Assembly (NCBI GenBank): GCA_965278945.1
Contig: OZ257128.1
Span: 1 to 64,000, forward strand
Direction: 5' to 3'
DNA length: 64,000 nucleotides
From: UBA10649 sp965278945
Lineage (GTDB): Bacteria > Actinomycetota > Actinomycetes > S36-B12
The notes beneath the pieces are model-generated. The model did not search any database. It was not told the origin of the DNA and saw only the letters and a list, made by a program, of their open reading frames with translations. Positions within the stretch are counted from its first letter, which is position 1; the number at the start of each line of letters is the position of its first letter. A program made the position numbers and the translations under genes. Below are positions 33,264 through 41,370 of the stretch, in pieces.

Positions 33264-34226
33264 CCGAGCGGGCAGGGATACGGGCCCTTGAACATGCTCG
33301 GGCACGTCGTGTCGTTCCACCGCACGCCGGTCAGGACCGCGCCATTGATGCGCGCATTGGAGAGGTTGGCGCGAGTGATCCGCATCGGAGAGGTCTGCGC
33401 TGATCAGGATCGCCCGAGTGACCCGCGCATTAGTGAGGTTGGCGCGGGTGAGGTTCCCGCGAGTGAGGTCCACACTGCTCAAGTTCGCGTCGACGAGAAC
33501 GGCGGCCGTGAGGTTCGCCTCCAGCATGTCCGCGCCCATGAGTCTGGCACGAGTGAGGTTCGCGCCCCACAGGTTCGCGCGACCGAGGTCCGCGTTGGCG
33601 ACGCTCGCGTCAGTGAGGTCCGCGTGGTTGAAGTTAGCGCGGGCGAGAGTCGCACTGTCGCCGTTGAGCCCGATGAGGACCGCACGATTGAGGTTCGCGT
33701 CGGTGAAGACTGCATGGCGCAGCGTCGCACCGGAGAGGTCTGCGAACGAGAGGTCCGCCTGCTCCAGGTGCGCATCAGAGAGGTCCGCACCGGCGAGGGT
33801 CGCACCGGTGAGGTTCGCACGGTTGAGCATCGCGTCCCGTAGATCCGCACCGCTGAGGTTGGCCCCGGCGCAGTCTGGCGCGCACGCCGGCGTGCCGTGC
33901 AGCTCGACGTTGTCACTGCCCGAACCGCCGACGAGCACATCATCACCGCTGTCCGTGCCGTTGACCGTGTCCCCATACAAGGTGTCCTCGCCGGCTCCGC
34001 CGCGGAGGACGTCGTCCCCGCCCATGCCGATTAGCACATCGGGGCCACCGCGACCGCAGATGACATCGTCACCGGCGGTTCCGCGCAGGACATCGGCGCC
34101 GCTGGTGCCGATGATTGTGCAGGCCTCCCGCTCGGCCGGGGCCGCAGTCGCCGGCCACTGCTGCAGCGCGGCAGCGGAGATGATCATGACGACTGACGCG
34201 CCGATGAGCGTGCGGAAGCGGGTCAT
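33260..34226 (-). CDS. secreted pentapeptide-repeat/RTX-repeat protein, frameshifted near the 3' end
   Basis: Signal peptide (ending PATAA), then about four calcium-binding RTX-like nonapeptides (GTSGADVLRG, GRGGPDVLIG, GMGGDDVLRG, GGSGSDNVE), then some 30 pentapeptide repeats A(N/D)Lxx from about residue 117. In the starting frame the repeats stop at SADLSDAD and unrelated sequence runs on to 32523, antisense to glpD. Shifting one base near 33386-33392 resumes the repeat (ITRANLSNARINGAVLTGV) and ends RWNDTTC...KGPYPCPLG with a stop at 33262-33260 that overlaps the glpD stop. So the true gene ends there and one extra base interrupts it, or the base is a sequencing error. Confidence 0.7.
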
Positions 34227-34319
34227 GAGCGGCTTTCTGGTTTGACGGACCGCGCGCCGGGCCGCGCCTGGTGATTATGCCCGGGACAGCGACCGGCTAA
34301 ACCTCTATCAAGGGGCTTG

Positions 34320-34931
34320 CTAGATGGCCCGCTCGGCGCTCGTCGCGTTCCAGCACTGGATGACCCGTGTCTCGTGCTCGAATCCCAGGGACGAGAGCCG
34401 CGCAGGGTCCAGGGCGTACAGGCGTCCGTCGATGGGCGGCTGGCCTAGCCACCGTGCAGTGAGGATTCGCAGGACGTGGCCGTGAGCGACCAGCACGCAG
34501 TCGCGCCCCGCATCGACGACGGGCAGGCAACGCGCGATCACGCGATCGACGCGAGTGGCGACGTCGGCTAGCTGCTCGCCGGGAGTCGCGCCGGGCGGGA
34601 CCGGGTAGTCCCACACCAGCCACGTCGGATTCGTGAGGTCGGCGCGGATCTGCGTCGTGGTCCGTCCCTCCCACAGCCCGTAGTCCCACTCCAGCAGGTC
34701 GGCGGTGAACTCGTCCGGGACGAGTCCGGCTCGTGCAGCGGTGTCGCGTGCACGTTGGAGCGGGCTGCACAGTACGAGCGCGGGGTTGACCCCCGCGAGC
34801 TCGGCCCGGACCGCGTCGGCCTCGGCCTCACCGCGCGACGTGAGCGGCAGATCGGTCGATCCGGTGTGACGGCCGTCGCGGCTCCACTCGGTCTCCCCGT
34901 GCCGGATCAGCCAGATTCGCGACGTGCTCAT
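34320..34931 (-). CDS. histidine phosphatase family protein
   Basis: A 203-residue phosphoglycerate-mutase-like phosphatase. The catalytic motif is LIRHGETEWS (RHG), with LLEWDYGLWEGRT and the second catalytic histidine in VLVAHGHVLR. The sequence is closest to cofactor-dependent phosphatases such as acid phosphatase or phosphoserine-phosphatase-like members, not glycolytic GpmA. The ATG at 34931 overlaps the stop of the flippase-like gene (ATGA), which excludes the much longer open frame extending to 36137. Confidence 0.83.
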   Translation of the reverse strand: MSTSRIWLIRHGETEWSRDGRHTGSTDLPLTSRGEAEADAVRAELAGVNPALVLCSPLQRARDTAARAGLVPDEFTADLLEWDYGLWEGRTTTQIRADLTNPTWLVWDYPVPPGATPGEQLADVATRVDRVIARCLPVVDAGRDCVLVAHGHVLRILTARWLGQPPIDGRLYALDPARLSSLGFEHETRVIQCWNATSAERAI

Positions 34932-35968
34932 CCGCGCCGTCCCTTCCGTTGGTCGAAGGTGAAGATACCCAGCGCCGCGAGTCCGGCGAGCAGTTGCGGC
35001 AGGAACCACACGAGTCGCCAGATGAGGTCGGCGGCAATCGCGGTCGACGAGTCGACGCCGAAGCGGGTGAGCAGCAGCACGAGAACGGCGTCGACAGTGC
35101 CCAGTCCGCCGGGAGTGATGGGGAAGCTCGTGAGTAGTAGCGCAATGGAGTACGCGGCGAGCACCTCTATCCAGCCGACGTCGTCGGGGAACGCGCCGAG
35201 CCCGGCGAGTGCTGCGACGAGCACGACGTACGGCGCCATCTGAGCGGCGATGTTCGTGGCGGTCAGGCTTCGCCATCTGGTCGCGACGAGCGCGCTCGCC
35301 TGCAGATTGAACTGGCGCAGCATGGCCTCGACGTCCGGCGGCGTGCGGCGCAGTCGCCGCCACAGCCAGTTCGCCGGTCGTTGCAGGCGCACCCCGATCC
35401 GCCCGGCCGACTCCGGGCTGCGCAGCACCGCGAAGATCCCGAGCAGCGAGATCGCGACGACGACCAGCCCGACGATCGCGGTGGCGGTGTACCCCTCGGC
35501 GGAGCGACCCACGCTGAAGAGAAGGAGCACCGCGATGGCGGGCGTGCCAAGGACCATGAGGTAGGTCCAGATGGCATCGGCCGACACCGCTGCTGCAGCC
35601 GCGGCGGAGGAGACGCCGTATCGCGAGAGGATCGAGTACTGGGTCCCGACGGCGACCGCGCCACCACCGGGAATCACGTTGCTGATGAGGAAGCCGGCCT
35701 GCCGGTCGACGAACGCGTGGCGATACGCCAGGCCGGGAATCGCGGCCATCGCGGTGAACGGATAGACGGCGATGTTCACCAGCCCGGCGAGGACGATCGC
35801 CGCGATCCAGGGCACGGGAATCTGCGTGAGCTGCTCGAATGCCTGCTCGTAGTTTCCCAGCTGCGGGAACAAGAAGAAGAAGACAGCGCCCATCACCACG
35901 ACGCCGACGATCAGCAAGATGATCGTCGTCCGGCGGCTGCGCTTCTTCTGCGCTTTCGGCGTCGCCAT
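34928..35968 (-). CDS. lysylphosphatidylglycerol-synthase-like flippase domain protein (UPF0104)
   Basis: A 346-residue membrane protein with eight or so helices, matching the flippase-like membrane domain of MprF / AglD-type proteins. ISNVIPGGGAVAVGTQYSILSRYGVS and FPITPGGLGTVDAVLVLLLTRFGVD are the two conserved glycine-rich segments. There is no synthase domain, so it may move a lipid-linked substrate. It precedes the histidine phosphatase with an ATGA overlap. The ATG follows TAGGGT by six bases. Confidence 0.82.
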   Translation of the reverse strand: MATPKAQKKRSRRTTIILLIVGVVVMGAVFFFLFPQLGNYEQAFEQLTQIPVPWIAAIVLAGLVNIAVYPFTAMAAIPGLAYRHAFVDRQAGFLISNVIPGGGAVAVGTQYSILSRYGVSSAAAAAAVSADAIWTYLMVLGTPAIAVLLLFSVGRSAEGYTATAIVGLVVVAISLLGIFAVLRSPESAGRIGVRLQRPANWLWRRLRRTPPDVEAMLRQFNLQASALVATRWRSLTATNIAAQMAPYVVLVAALAGLGAFPDDVGWIEVLAAYSIALLLTSFPITPGGLGTVDAVLVLLLTRFGVDSSTAIAADLIWRLVWFLPQLLAGLAALGIFTFDQRKGRRG

Positions 35969-35974
35969 CCCCGC

Positions 35975-35980
35975 ACCCTA
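35975..35980 (-). promoter_or_regulatory. -10 element, leaderless (flippase-like gene)
   Basis: TAGGGT on the minus strand, six bases before the ATG at 35968. Confidence 0.55.
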
Positions 35981-35989
35981 AGCGCAGAA

Positions 35990-36071
35990 TTGAACCGCCT
36001 CCCGGGTCAAATCCGCAGAACACGGCCCGGAACGGCCACCAAACCCCGATTTGGCCCGGGAGGCGGTTCAA
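35990..36071. repeat. 23-bp inverted repeat in a divergent intergenic region
   Basis: Arms 35990-36012 and 36049-36071 are complementary at 22 of 23 positions around a 36-base spacer. They contain CCCGGG in the middle of each arm. The repeat lies in the 294-base region between the divergent flippase-like and DEAD-box genes, so it is not a normal terminator. It could be a cruciform, a regulator site or a small repeat element. Confidence 0.75.
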
Positions 36072-36127
36072 ATCCGGAAGGCGGGCCGGACGGCCGAGAC
36101 GATTTCGTGAAAACATGCACAAGCACG

Positions 36128-36262
36128 TACACTTCACCTGTCGCTACGTCGTAGTGGCAATCATCAGGCGCTTTAGCGCTGCTTGCGAGTCTTGCTTCTT
36201 CCGTGGTCGATATCGGGTCACTCATTCAAGGCGCGCTAGTCGTCATGAATGGATGCCTAACG
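36128..36262 (+). promoter_or_regulatory. putative promoter and 5' leader of the DEAD-box helicase gene
   Basis: TACACT at 36128-36133 is the best -10 candidate and would give a leader of about 120 bases. The leader holds a small hairpin (GCGC-TTTA-GCGC, 36168-36179). Long leaders are usual for cold-induced RNA helicase genes, but no known RNA family is recognised here. Confidence 0.35.
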
Positions 36263-37576
36263 ATGCATGCCGTCTCCACCACCGCGCCCGACGCCGAACT
36301 CTCGTTCAGCGATCTGGGCATCTCCCCGAACCTCGTGCCCGCGCTCAAGCGCGCCGGCATTGATTCGCCGTTCCCGATCCAGGTCGCGACCCTCCCCGAC
36401 GCCATCGCAGGACGCGACATCCTCGGCCGCGGCCAGACCGGCTCGGGCAAGACCCTCGCGTTCGGCCTCGCGCTGCTGACCCGTCTTGACGGCCGCCGGG
36501 CACTCCCCAAGCGCCCGCTCGGCCTGGTCCTCGTTCCCACCCGCGAGCTGGCGATGCAGGTCAGCGATGCGCTGAGCCCGCTCGCGCACGCGCTGAATCT
36601 CAACGTTCGCCTCATCGCGGGTGGCATGCCCTATTCCAAGCAGATCCGCAGCCTCGAGCGCGGCGTCACGGTCGTCGTCGCGACCCCGGGCCGCCTCGTG
36701 GACCTGGTCAACCGCGGCGACCTCGACCTGTCCGACGTGTCGATCACGGTCCTCGACGAGGCCGACCAGATGGCCGACATGGGCTTCATGCCGATCGTCC
36801 GCGAGATCCTCGACATGACCAAGCCGAAGGGCCAGCGCCTGCTGTTCAGTGCGACCCTTGATGGCGATGTCGACGCGCTGGTGCGCATGTACCTGCGCAA
36901 CCCGGCCACCCACTCGCTCGATCCGGTCAACGCTCAGGTGTCGACCATGGATCACCACGTCCTCCTCGTGCACCCCGCCGACAAGGACATCGTCACCGCG
37001 CAGATCGCCGCGCGTGACGGACGCACGCTCTTCTTCATGCGGACCCAGGCCGGCGTCGATCGTCTTGCCGGCCAGCTCGCTGCCCAGGGCGTCGCGGTCG
37101 GCGCACTTCACGGCGGCAAGACCCAGGCGGTGCGCACGCGCACCCTCGACGCATTCCGCAAGGGCGACACGCCCGCGCTCGTGGCGACCGACGTTGCCGC
37201 TCGCGGCATCCACGTCGACGGTGTCAGCCTCGTCGTGCACGTCGATTCGCCTACCGACCCCAAGGACTACCTGCACCGCGCCGGTCGCACCGCTCGTGCG
37301 GGCGAGTCCGGCACGGTCGTCACTCTCGCGTCACCGAAGCAGCAGCGCATGGTCTCTTCTCTCACCAAGCGCGCGGGCGTCGACCCGAGCGTCGCGCGAG
37401 TTCGCCCCGGCGACCAGACGCTGAGCGATGTCACCGGCGCGCGCGAGCCCTCCGGCGTCCCGTGGATCGCACCGGTGTCCGCATCCGCGTCACGCGGTGC
37501 GACATACGGCAAGCGCCCGTCGTCCAACTTCAAGCCGCGCCGCAACTCGGCACCGCGCAAGCACCAAAGTCGCTAA
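36263..37576 (+). CDS. DEAD-box RNA helicase
   Basis: About 437 residues with the full helicase core: SFSDLGISPNLVPALKRAG and the Q motif (FPIQVATLP), motif I GQTGSGKT, Ia VPTRELAMQV, Ib ATPGRLVDL, II LDEAD, III FSATL, V ATDVAARGIHV and VI HRAGRTARAGESG. The C-terminal tail is basic (GKRPSSNFKPRRNSAPRKHQSR). Likely works in ribosome assembly or mRNA turnover, possibly in the cold. ATG 36263 is chosen near the first conserved residues; ATG 36245 is also possible. Neither has a strong Shine-Dalgarno. Confidence 0.9.
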   Translation: MHAVSTTAPDAELSFSDLGISPNLVPALKRAGIDSPFPIQVATLPDAIAGRDILGRGQTGSGKTLAFGLALLTRLDGRRALPKRPLGLVLVPTRELAMQVSDALSPLAHALNLNVRLIAGGMPYSKQIRSLERGVTVVVATPGRLVDLVNRGDLDLSDVSITVLDEADQMADMGFMPIVREILDMTKPKGQRLLFSATLDGDVDALVRMYLRNPATHSLDPVNAQVSTMDHHVLLVHPADKDIVTAQIAARDGRTLFFMRTQAGVDRLAGQLAAQGVAVGALHGGKTQAVRTRTLDAFRKGDTPALVATDVAARGIHVDGVSLVVHVDSPTDPKDYLHRAGRTARAGESGTVVTLASPKQQRMVSSLTKRAGVDPSVARVRPGDQTLSDVTGAREPSGVPWIAPVSASASRGATYGKRPSSNFKPRRNSAPRKHQSR

Positions 37577-37579
37577 CTT
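37574..37579 (+). promoter_or_regulatory. -10 element, leaderless (VOC protein)
   Basis: TAACTT, six bases before the GTG at 37586; its first three bases are the helicase stop codon. Confidence 0.45.
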
Positions 37580-37585
37580 GGCTGC

Positions 37586-37990
37586 GTGACCTTGGTTCCG
37601 CCGCCACAGCTGTGGTTGACCATTCGCGCCAATGATGCGCGTGCGCTCATCCGCTTCCTTGTTGACGTTGTTGGCTTCGAGGAGACCGCAGTGTTCGGCG
37701 AGGGCGAGGTCGTCGACCATGCTCAGCTGGACTGGCCGCTCGGCGGCGGCGTGATGCTGGGGTCGGTCCGCGAGAACTCGGACGTGTGGCCGCAGTCTCC
37801 TGGGCAGTCGGGCGCGTATGTCGTGACGGATGATGCTGACGGACTGTACGAGCGCGTGGTGGCCTCGGGCGCTGTCATCCTCAAGCCCCTGCAGGACACC
37901 GACCATGGCGGCCGCGACTTTACGTTCCGCGACCCCGAGGGCAACCTGTGGTCCTTCGGCACGTACCGCGGCGAGCCAAAGAAGGCCTGA
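37586..37990 (+). CDS. VOC (glyoxalase-like) family protein
   Basis: A 134-residue single-unit vicinal oxygen chelate protein made of two beta-alpha-beta-beta-beta modules (LWLTIRANDARALIRFLVDVVGFEE and GAYVVTDDADGLYERVVASGAVILKPLQDTDHGGRDFTFRDPEGNLWSFGTY). RDPEGNLWSFGTY carries the typical C-terminal metal or ligand residues. It could be a dioxygenase, lyase or antibiotic-binding protein; the substrate is unknown. GTG start ten bases after the helicase stop. Confidence 0.8.
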   Translation: MTLVPPPQLWLTIRANDARALIRFLVDVVGFEETAVFGEGEVVDHAQLDWPLGGGVMLGSVRENSDVWPQSPGQSGAYVVTDDADGLYERVVASGAVILKPLQDTDHGGRDFTFRDPEGNLWSFGTYRGEPKKA

Positions 37991-38701
37991 CTACGCCTCG
38001 AGCTCGGGGTGCTCGTCCTCGACGATCAGAACAGGCAGAGCCCCGCCGCCGATACGCCCGGCCAGCCGCAATCCGTAGCCGACGGACGGCCCGACGAGTA
38101 GCGCGAACATCACGGTGCCGATCCCCACGGTTCCGCCGAGCAGCCAACCGATAACCAGGACCACAGCCTCGATGCCCAGCCGCACGGCGGCTATAGGCCA
38201 GCCGGTCTTCAGGTGTATTCCGGTCATCCACCCGTCGCGCGGCCCGGGTCCCAGGTTCGTCGTGAGGTACATGCCGCTGCCGAATCCGATCAGCGCGATG
38301 CCGAGTATGACCATCGCGAACCTGACCGCCAGATTCGTCGGCTCGGGCAGCACCAGCACCATGACCTGCAGCGACGCGGCGATGACGATCGCGTTGCTGA
38401 TCGTTCCGAGGCCCGGTCGCTCGCGAAGCGGGATCCACAGCAGCAGGACCAGACAGCTCAGCAGGAATGTTGCCCCGCCGATGGACAGCGGCAGTCGCAC
38501 GCTGAGGCCCTGCGCAAAGACCGTCCACGGGCTGACGCCGAGGTCCGCCGCGACGAGGAGTGCCTCGCCGGTGCCGAAGATCCACAGCCCGGTGATGAGG
38601 ATGACGAATGTCGTCGGTCGCGCGCGCCAGCGCGATGCAGATCGCCATCGCGTGACCGGGACCGATCGCGATGGTCGAAGGAACGACAGTCTGCCTGGCA
38701 C
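37991..38701 (-). CDS. YczE/YyaS/YitT-type membrane protein
   Basis: A 236-residue protein with about five or six helices. LWIFGTGEALLVAADLGVSPWTVFAQGL and GFGSGMYLTTNLGPGPRDGWMTGIHLKTG are the YczE family hallmarks. In Bacillus the family influences lipopeptide production by an unknown route. The start is uncertain: GTG 38701 gives a basic N-terminal tail of about 28 residues, and shorter versions are possible. Its stop abuts the VOC stop. Confidence 0.78.
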   Translation of the reverse strand: MPGRLSFLRPSRSVPVTRWRSASRWRARPTTFVILITGLWIFGTGEALLVAADLGVSPWTVFAQGLSVRLPLSIGGATFLLSCLVLLLWIPLRERPGLGTISNAIVIAASLQVMVLVLPEPTNLAVRFAMVILGIALIGFGSGMYLTTNLGPGPRDGWMTGIHLKTGWPIAAVRLGIEAVVLVIGWLLGGTVGIGTVMFALLVGPSVGYGLRLAGRIGGGALPVLIVEDEHPELEA

Positions 38702-38756
38702 TCGGCGCAGTCTGCCTCAAGGCGCTCAATCACCTGCTCTTTGGGCTGTCCCGGCT

Positions 38757-38762
38757 TATGGT
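38757..38762 (+). promoter_or_regulatory. -10 element, leaderless (cupin lipoprotein)
   Basis: TATGGT, six bases before the ATG at 38769, no Shine-Dalgarno between. Confidence 0.5.
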
Positions 38763-38768
38763 TACGAA

Positions 38769-39248
38769 ATGATCACGGCAAAGCGACGCGTTGGTGTACT
38801 GGCCGCGGTGGGACTGGCCGCCGTTCTCCTTGCGGGATGCGGAGGCGGCTCGGACGCGACGACCAGTGGGGCGCCCGCTTCGGGAAGCGCTGGTTCCGGG
38901 GGCAATCAGGTCCTCCTCGACAAGCAGCAGGTCACGATCCTCGACCAGCCGATCACCTACCCCAAGAAGAAGCCCGCGCAGATCTCCAGCTCCATAGTTT
39001 CCCTCGAGCCGGGGCAGGAGACCGGGTTCCACAAGCACGGGGCGCCCATGTACGCCTACATCCTCGAGGGCACGCTCACGGTGGAGTACGACGCCGGGGT
39101 GACCAAGGAGTACCCGGCCGGGACCGCGCTGATGGAGGCCCAGGGCGTCTTCCACAACGGGACGAACAAGGGGGACTCGACGGTCCGTGTCCTGGTCGTC
39201 AACATGGGAGCCAAGGGAGTCAAGAACTCGGTCGAGCGCGCGCCGTAA
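38769..39248 (+). CDS. cupin-domain lipoprotein
   Basis: A 159-residue lipoprotein: lipobox LLAGC (Cys24), a Gly/Ser linker, then one cupin barrel. Cupin motif 1 is ETGFHKHGAPMYAYILEGTLTVEY, giving His-x-His and a Glu as metal ligands, and motif 2 is EYPAGTALMEAQGVFHNGTNKG with the fourth histidine. A metal-binding exported cupin; role unknown. The coding frame extends far upstream, but only from 38769 does it give a signal peptide. Confidence 0.8.
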   Translation: MITAKRRVGVLAAVGLAAVLLAGCGGGSDATTSGAPASGSAGSGGNQVLLDKQQVTILDQPITYPKKKPAQISSSIVSLEPGQETGFHKHGAPMYAYILEGTLTVEYDAGVTKEYPAGTALMEAQGVFHNGTNKGDSTVRVLVVNMGAKGVKNSVERAP

Positions 39249-39257
39249 TCCGTGCCC

Positions 39258-39263
39258 TAGAGT
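39258..39263 (+). promoter_or_regulatory. -10 element, leaderless (moeA)
   Basis: TAGAGT, seven bases before the GTG at 39271. Confidence 0.5.
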
Positions 39264-39270
39264 CGCGAGC

Positions 39271-40482
39271 GTGCTGAGCGTCGACGACTACCGCGACGGA
39301 ATTCTCGCCGGCATCGGCGTGCTGTCGCCCATCGAGGTACCGCTGTCGTCTGCACACGGGTGCGTCCTCGCGGCCGATGTAGCCGCCCCGTGGCCGCTTC
39401 CGTCCTTCGACAACTCGTCCATGGATGGATATGCGGTCATAGCTGCCGACGTCGCACTCGCGTCGGACGGGGCGCCAGTGAGCCTGACCGTCATCGACGA
39501 CGTCCCCGCCGGCTTTCGCTCCACCGAGGTGGTGACCAGCGGCAACGCCGTGCGCATCATGACGGGAGCGCCGATGCCCGAGGGGGCCGACGCGGTCGTT
39601 CCCGTCGAGCGCACCGATGGCGGAGTCGACGTCGTATCCGTCAGCCGTGGAGTCGACCGAGGCGCCTACATCAGGCGCGCTGCCGAGGATGTGGTCGCCG
39701 GCGAGATCGTGCTCGAGGAGGGCACCTTCATCGGGGCACGCCAGATGGCCATTCTCGCGGCCGTGGGATGCGGGCTGGTCTTCGTCCATCCGCGACCCCG
39801 GATCGCCGTCATCTCGACCGGCTCGGAACTCGTCGAGCCCGGACTTCCCCTGCGGCACGGACTGATCAGTGACAGCAACAGTTATCTGCTGGTCGCGGCC
39901 GCGCGCGAGGCCGGCGCCGATGCGTACCGCGTCGGGCCGATCATGGACGACGAGCGGCTGTTCATGGACGCGGTTGAGGACCAGATCCATCGCTGCGACC
40001 TCATCTTGACCAGCGGTGGAGTGAGCATGGGTGCCTACGACACCGTGAAGACCGTGCTCAGCACCCTGGGGACGGTGGAGTTCGTCAAGGTCGCGATGAA
40101 CCCCGGGATGCCGCAGGGCCACGGCTTCGTCGGCGATGAACGCGTGCCGATCATCACGCTGCCTGGCAATCCGGTCAGCAGCTACATCTCCTTCGAGAAC
40201 TTCGTCCGTCCGGTGATCCGACGCATGCGGGGCATGAGCGACATCATGCGTCCGACGTTGCAGGCCGAGTTGGGCGAGGCGCTCGACTCGCCCGCGGGCA
40301 AGCGCCAGTTTGCGCGCGCGCGATTTCTGGAATCGGGTGCGGTCGTGCCCACCGGCACCGGTCAGGGCTCGCACGTGATGGGCGGTCTCGCGCATGCCGA
40401 GGGTCTGATCGTCATCCCCGAGGACGTCACGCGGATCGAAGCGGGCCAGACCGTCACGGTCATCGACCTTCGCTCCCAGTAG
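39271..40482 (+). CDS. moeA: molybdopterin molybdenumtransferase MoeA
   Basis: A 403-residue protein of usual MoeA length. It inserts molybdate into adenylated molybdopterin. Conserved stretches are PSFDNSSMDGYAV, RIMTGAPMPEGADAVVPVE, RIAVISTGSEL, LTSGGVSMGAYD and MNPGMPQGHGF...TLPGNPVSSYISFENFVRP. The GTG at 39271 starts seven bases after TAGAGT; longer in-frame extensions overlap the cupin gene. No other molybdenum cofactor gene is in the window. Confidence 0.9.
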   Translation: MLSVDDYRDGILAGIGVLSPIEVPLSSAHGCVLAADVAAPWPLPSFDNSSMDGYAVIAADVALASDGAPVSLTVIDDVPAGFRSTEVVTSGNAVRIMTGAPMPEGADAVVPVERTDGGVDVVSVSRGVDRGAYIRRAAEDVVAGEIVLEEGTFIGARQMAILAAVGCGLVFVHPRPRIAVISTGSELVEPGLPLRHGLISDSNSYLLVAAAREAGADAYRVGPIMDDERLFMDAVEDQIHRCDLILTSGGVSMGAYDTVKTVLSTLGTVEFVKVAMNPGMPQGHGFVGDERVPIITLPGNPVSSYISFENFVRPVIRRMRGMSDIMRPTLQAELGEALDSPAGKRQFARARFLESGAVVPTGTGQGSHVMGGLAHAEGLIVIPEDVTRIEAGQTVTVIDLRSQ

Positions 40483-40809
40483 CTAGCGCAGGACTGCGGC
40501 CAGGTCCTCGAGCCGATCCTGATTGATCGAGTACCAGGCCCAAGTCCCGCGGGTCTGGCGACTGACGAGACCAGCCTCGGTCAAGACGCGCAGGTGATGA
40601 CTGACTGTCGGCTGCGACAACGACAGGGGTGCGGTCAGATCGCAGACGCATGCTTCGGCGTTCGGGCTCGACTTGATCAGCGAGAGCAACTGCAGTCGTG
40701 CCGGATCGGCGACGGCCTTGAGCACGCGCGCGAGGCTCTCGGCAGTGGGCCGGTCCATCGGAGCAGCGAGCCCGTCGGGGCAGCAGGTCGATACGTCGGT
40801 CACGGACAC
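40483..40809 (-). CDS. arsR: ArsR/SmtB-family repressor
   Basis: A 108-residue winged-HTH regulator. ADPARLQLLSLI and the recognition region LSLSQPTVSHHLRVLTEAGLVSRQ are typical. Cysteines in EACVCDL (alpha-3/4 region) form the As(III)/Sb(III) site seen in classical ArsR, and an extra CC pair near the N-terminus (STCCPDG) may add a thiol ligand. It is divergent from the arsI-like gene, with two operator copies between. Confidence 0.87.
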   Translation of the reverse strand: MSVTDVSTCCPDGLAAPMDRPTAESLARVLKAVADPARLQLLSLIKSSPNAEACVCDLTAPLSLSQPTVSHHLRVLTEAGLVSRQTRGTWAWYSINQDRLEDLAAVLR

Positions 40810-40822
40810 GGTCTCTCCTTAT

Positions 40823-40838
40823 ATTGACAGTCATCAAT
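40823..40838. promoter_or_regulatory. ArsR operator, copy 1
   Basis: ATTGACAGTCATCAAT, an ATTGA-n6-TCAAT palindrome typical of ArsR sites. It lies just upstream of the arsR start codon. Confidence 0.7.
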
Positions 40839-40856
40839 GTATCATGCAGACTCAGC

Positions 40857-40872
40857 ATCGACAGTCATCAAT
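40857..40872. promoter_or_regulatory. ArsR operator, copy 2
   Basis: ATCGACAGTCATCAAT, 15 of 16 bases identical to copy 1 and exactly 34 bp further on, upstream of the arsI-like gene. Confidence 0.7.
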
Positions 40873-40890
40873 ATATTGAGGGAGTCCGCA

Positions 40891-41370
40891 ATGTCCCGCG
40901 TTCAACTGGCCCTGAATGTGTCCGATCTCGAGGCGTCCGTCGCCTTCTACTCCACTCTCTTCGGCGTCGAGCCGCACAAGCGCCGTCCCGGCTACGCAAA
41001 CTTCGCGATCGACGATCCGGCGCTGAAGCTCGTGCTCATCGAGGTCAGTGCCGACGATCGCGGCACCGGAACTGCCGGGGCCCTCAACCACCTCGGCGTC
41101 GAGGTCTCGGATGCTCAAACGGTGGAGGCCCACGCCGACCGCCTGCGCGTTGGCGGGCTCGCGACGATGGACGAGAAGGACACGACCTGCTGCTACGCGC
41201 TGCAGGACAAGGTCTGGGTCCATGACCCCGCGGGCGCGCCCTGGGAGATCTACACGATCAAGGACGACGCCCCCGACGGGATCCAGCTCGTTGGCGGCGA
41301 CGGCACCTGCTGCACGACCGACGCGGCCGGCGAGTTCGCCGTGCCGGAGAAGGCAACCGCCTGCTGCTAG
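40891..41370 (+). CDS. ArsI/CadI-family VOC metalloenzyme
   Basis: A 159-residue vicinal-oxygen-chelate protein. RVQLALNVSDLEASVAFYSTLFGVEPHKRRPGYANFAI opens it, and the diagnostic vicinal cysteine pair in DTTCCYALQDKVWVHDPAG is the arsenical-binding site of ArsI C-As lyases and CadI. The C-terminal tail has two more CC pairs (GTCCTTD, TACC). ArsI cleaves carbon-arsenic bonds of trivalent organoarsenicals; CadI is cadmium-inducible, so the substrate is not settled. GAGGGAG lies six bases before the ATG at 40891. Confidence 0.83.
   Translation: MSRVQLALNVSDLEASVAFYSTLFGVEPHKRRPGYANFAIDDPALKLVLIEVSADDRGTGTAGALNHLGVEVSDAQTVEAHADRLRVGGLATMDEKDTTCCYALQDKVWVHDPAGAPWEIYTIKDDAPDGIQLVGGDGTCCTTDAAGEFAVPEKATACC

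Noticed and set aside
32523..33380. Continuation of the pentapeptide-repeat frame antisense to glpD, to a 567-residue protein.
   Set aside because: The repeat pattern ends near 33390 and resumes in another frame; the tail is the complement of glpD.
34932..36137. Extension of the histidine phosphatase frame upstream to give 605 residues.
   Set aside because: The added part is antisense-frame shadow of the flippase-like gene and the intergenic region, Arg-rich with no domain; an ATGA-coupled start at 34931 explains the phosphatase.
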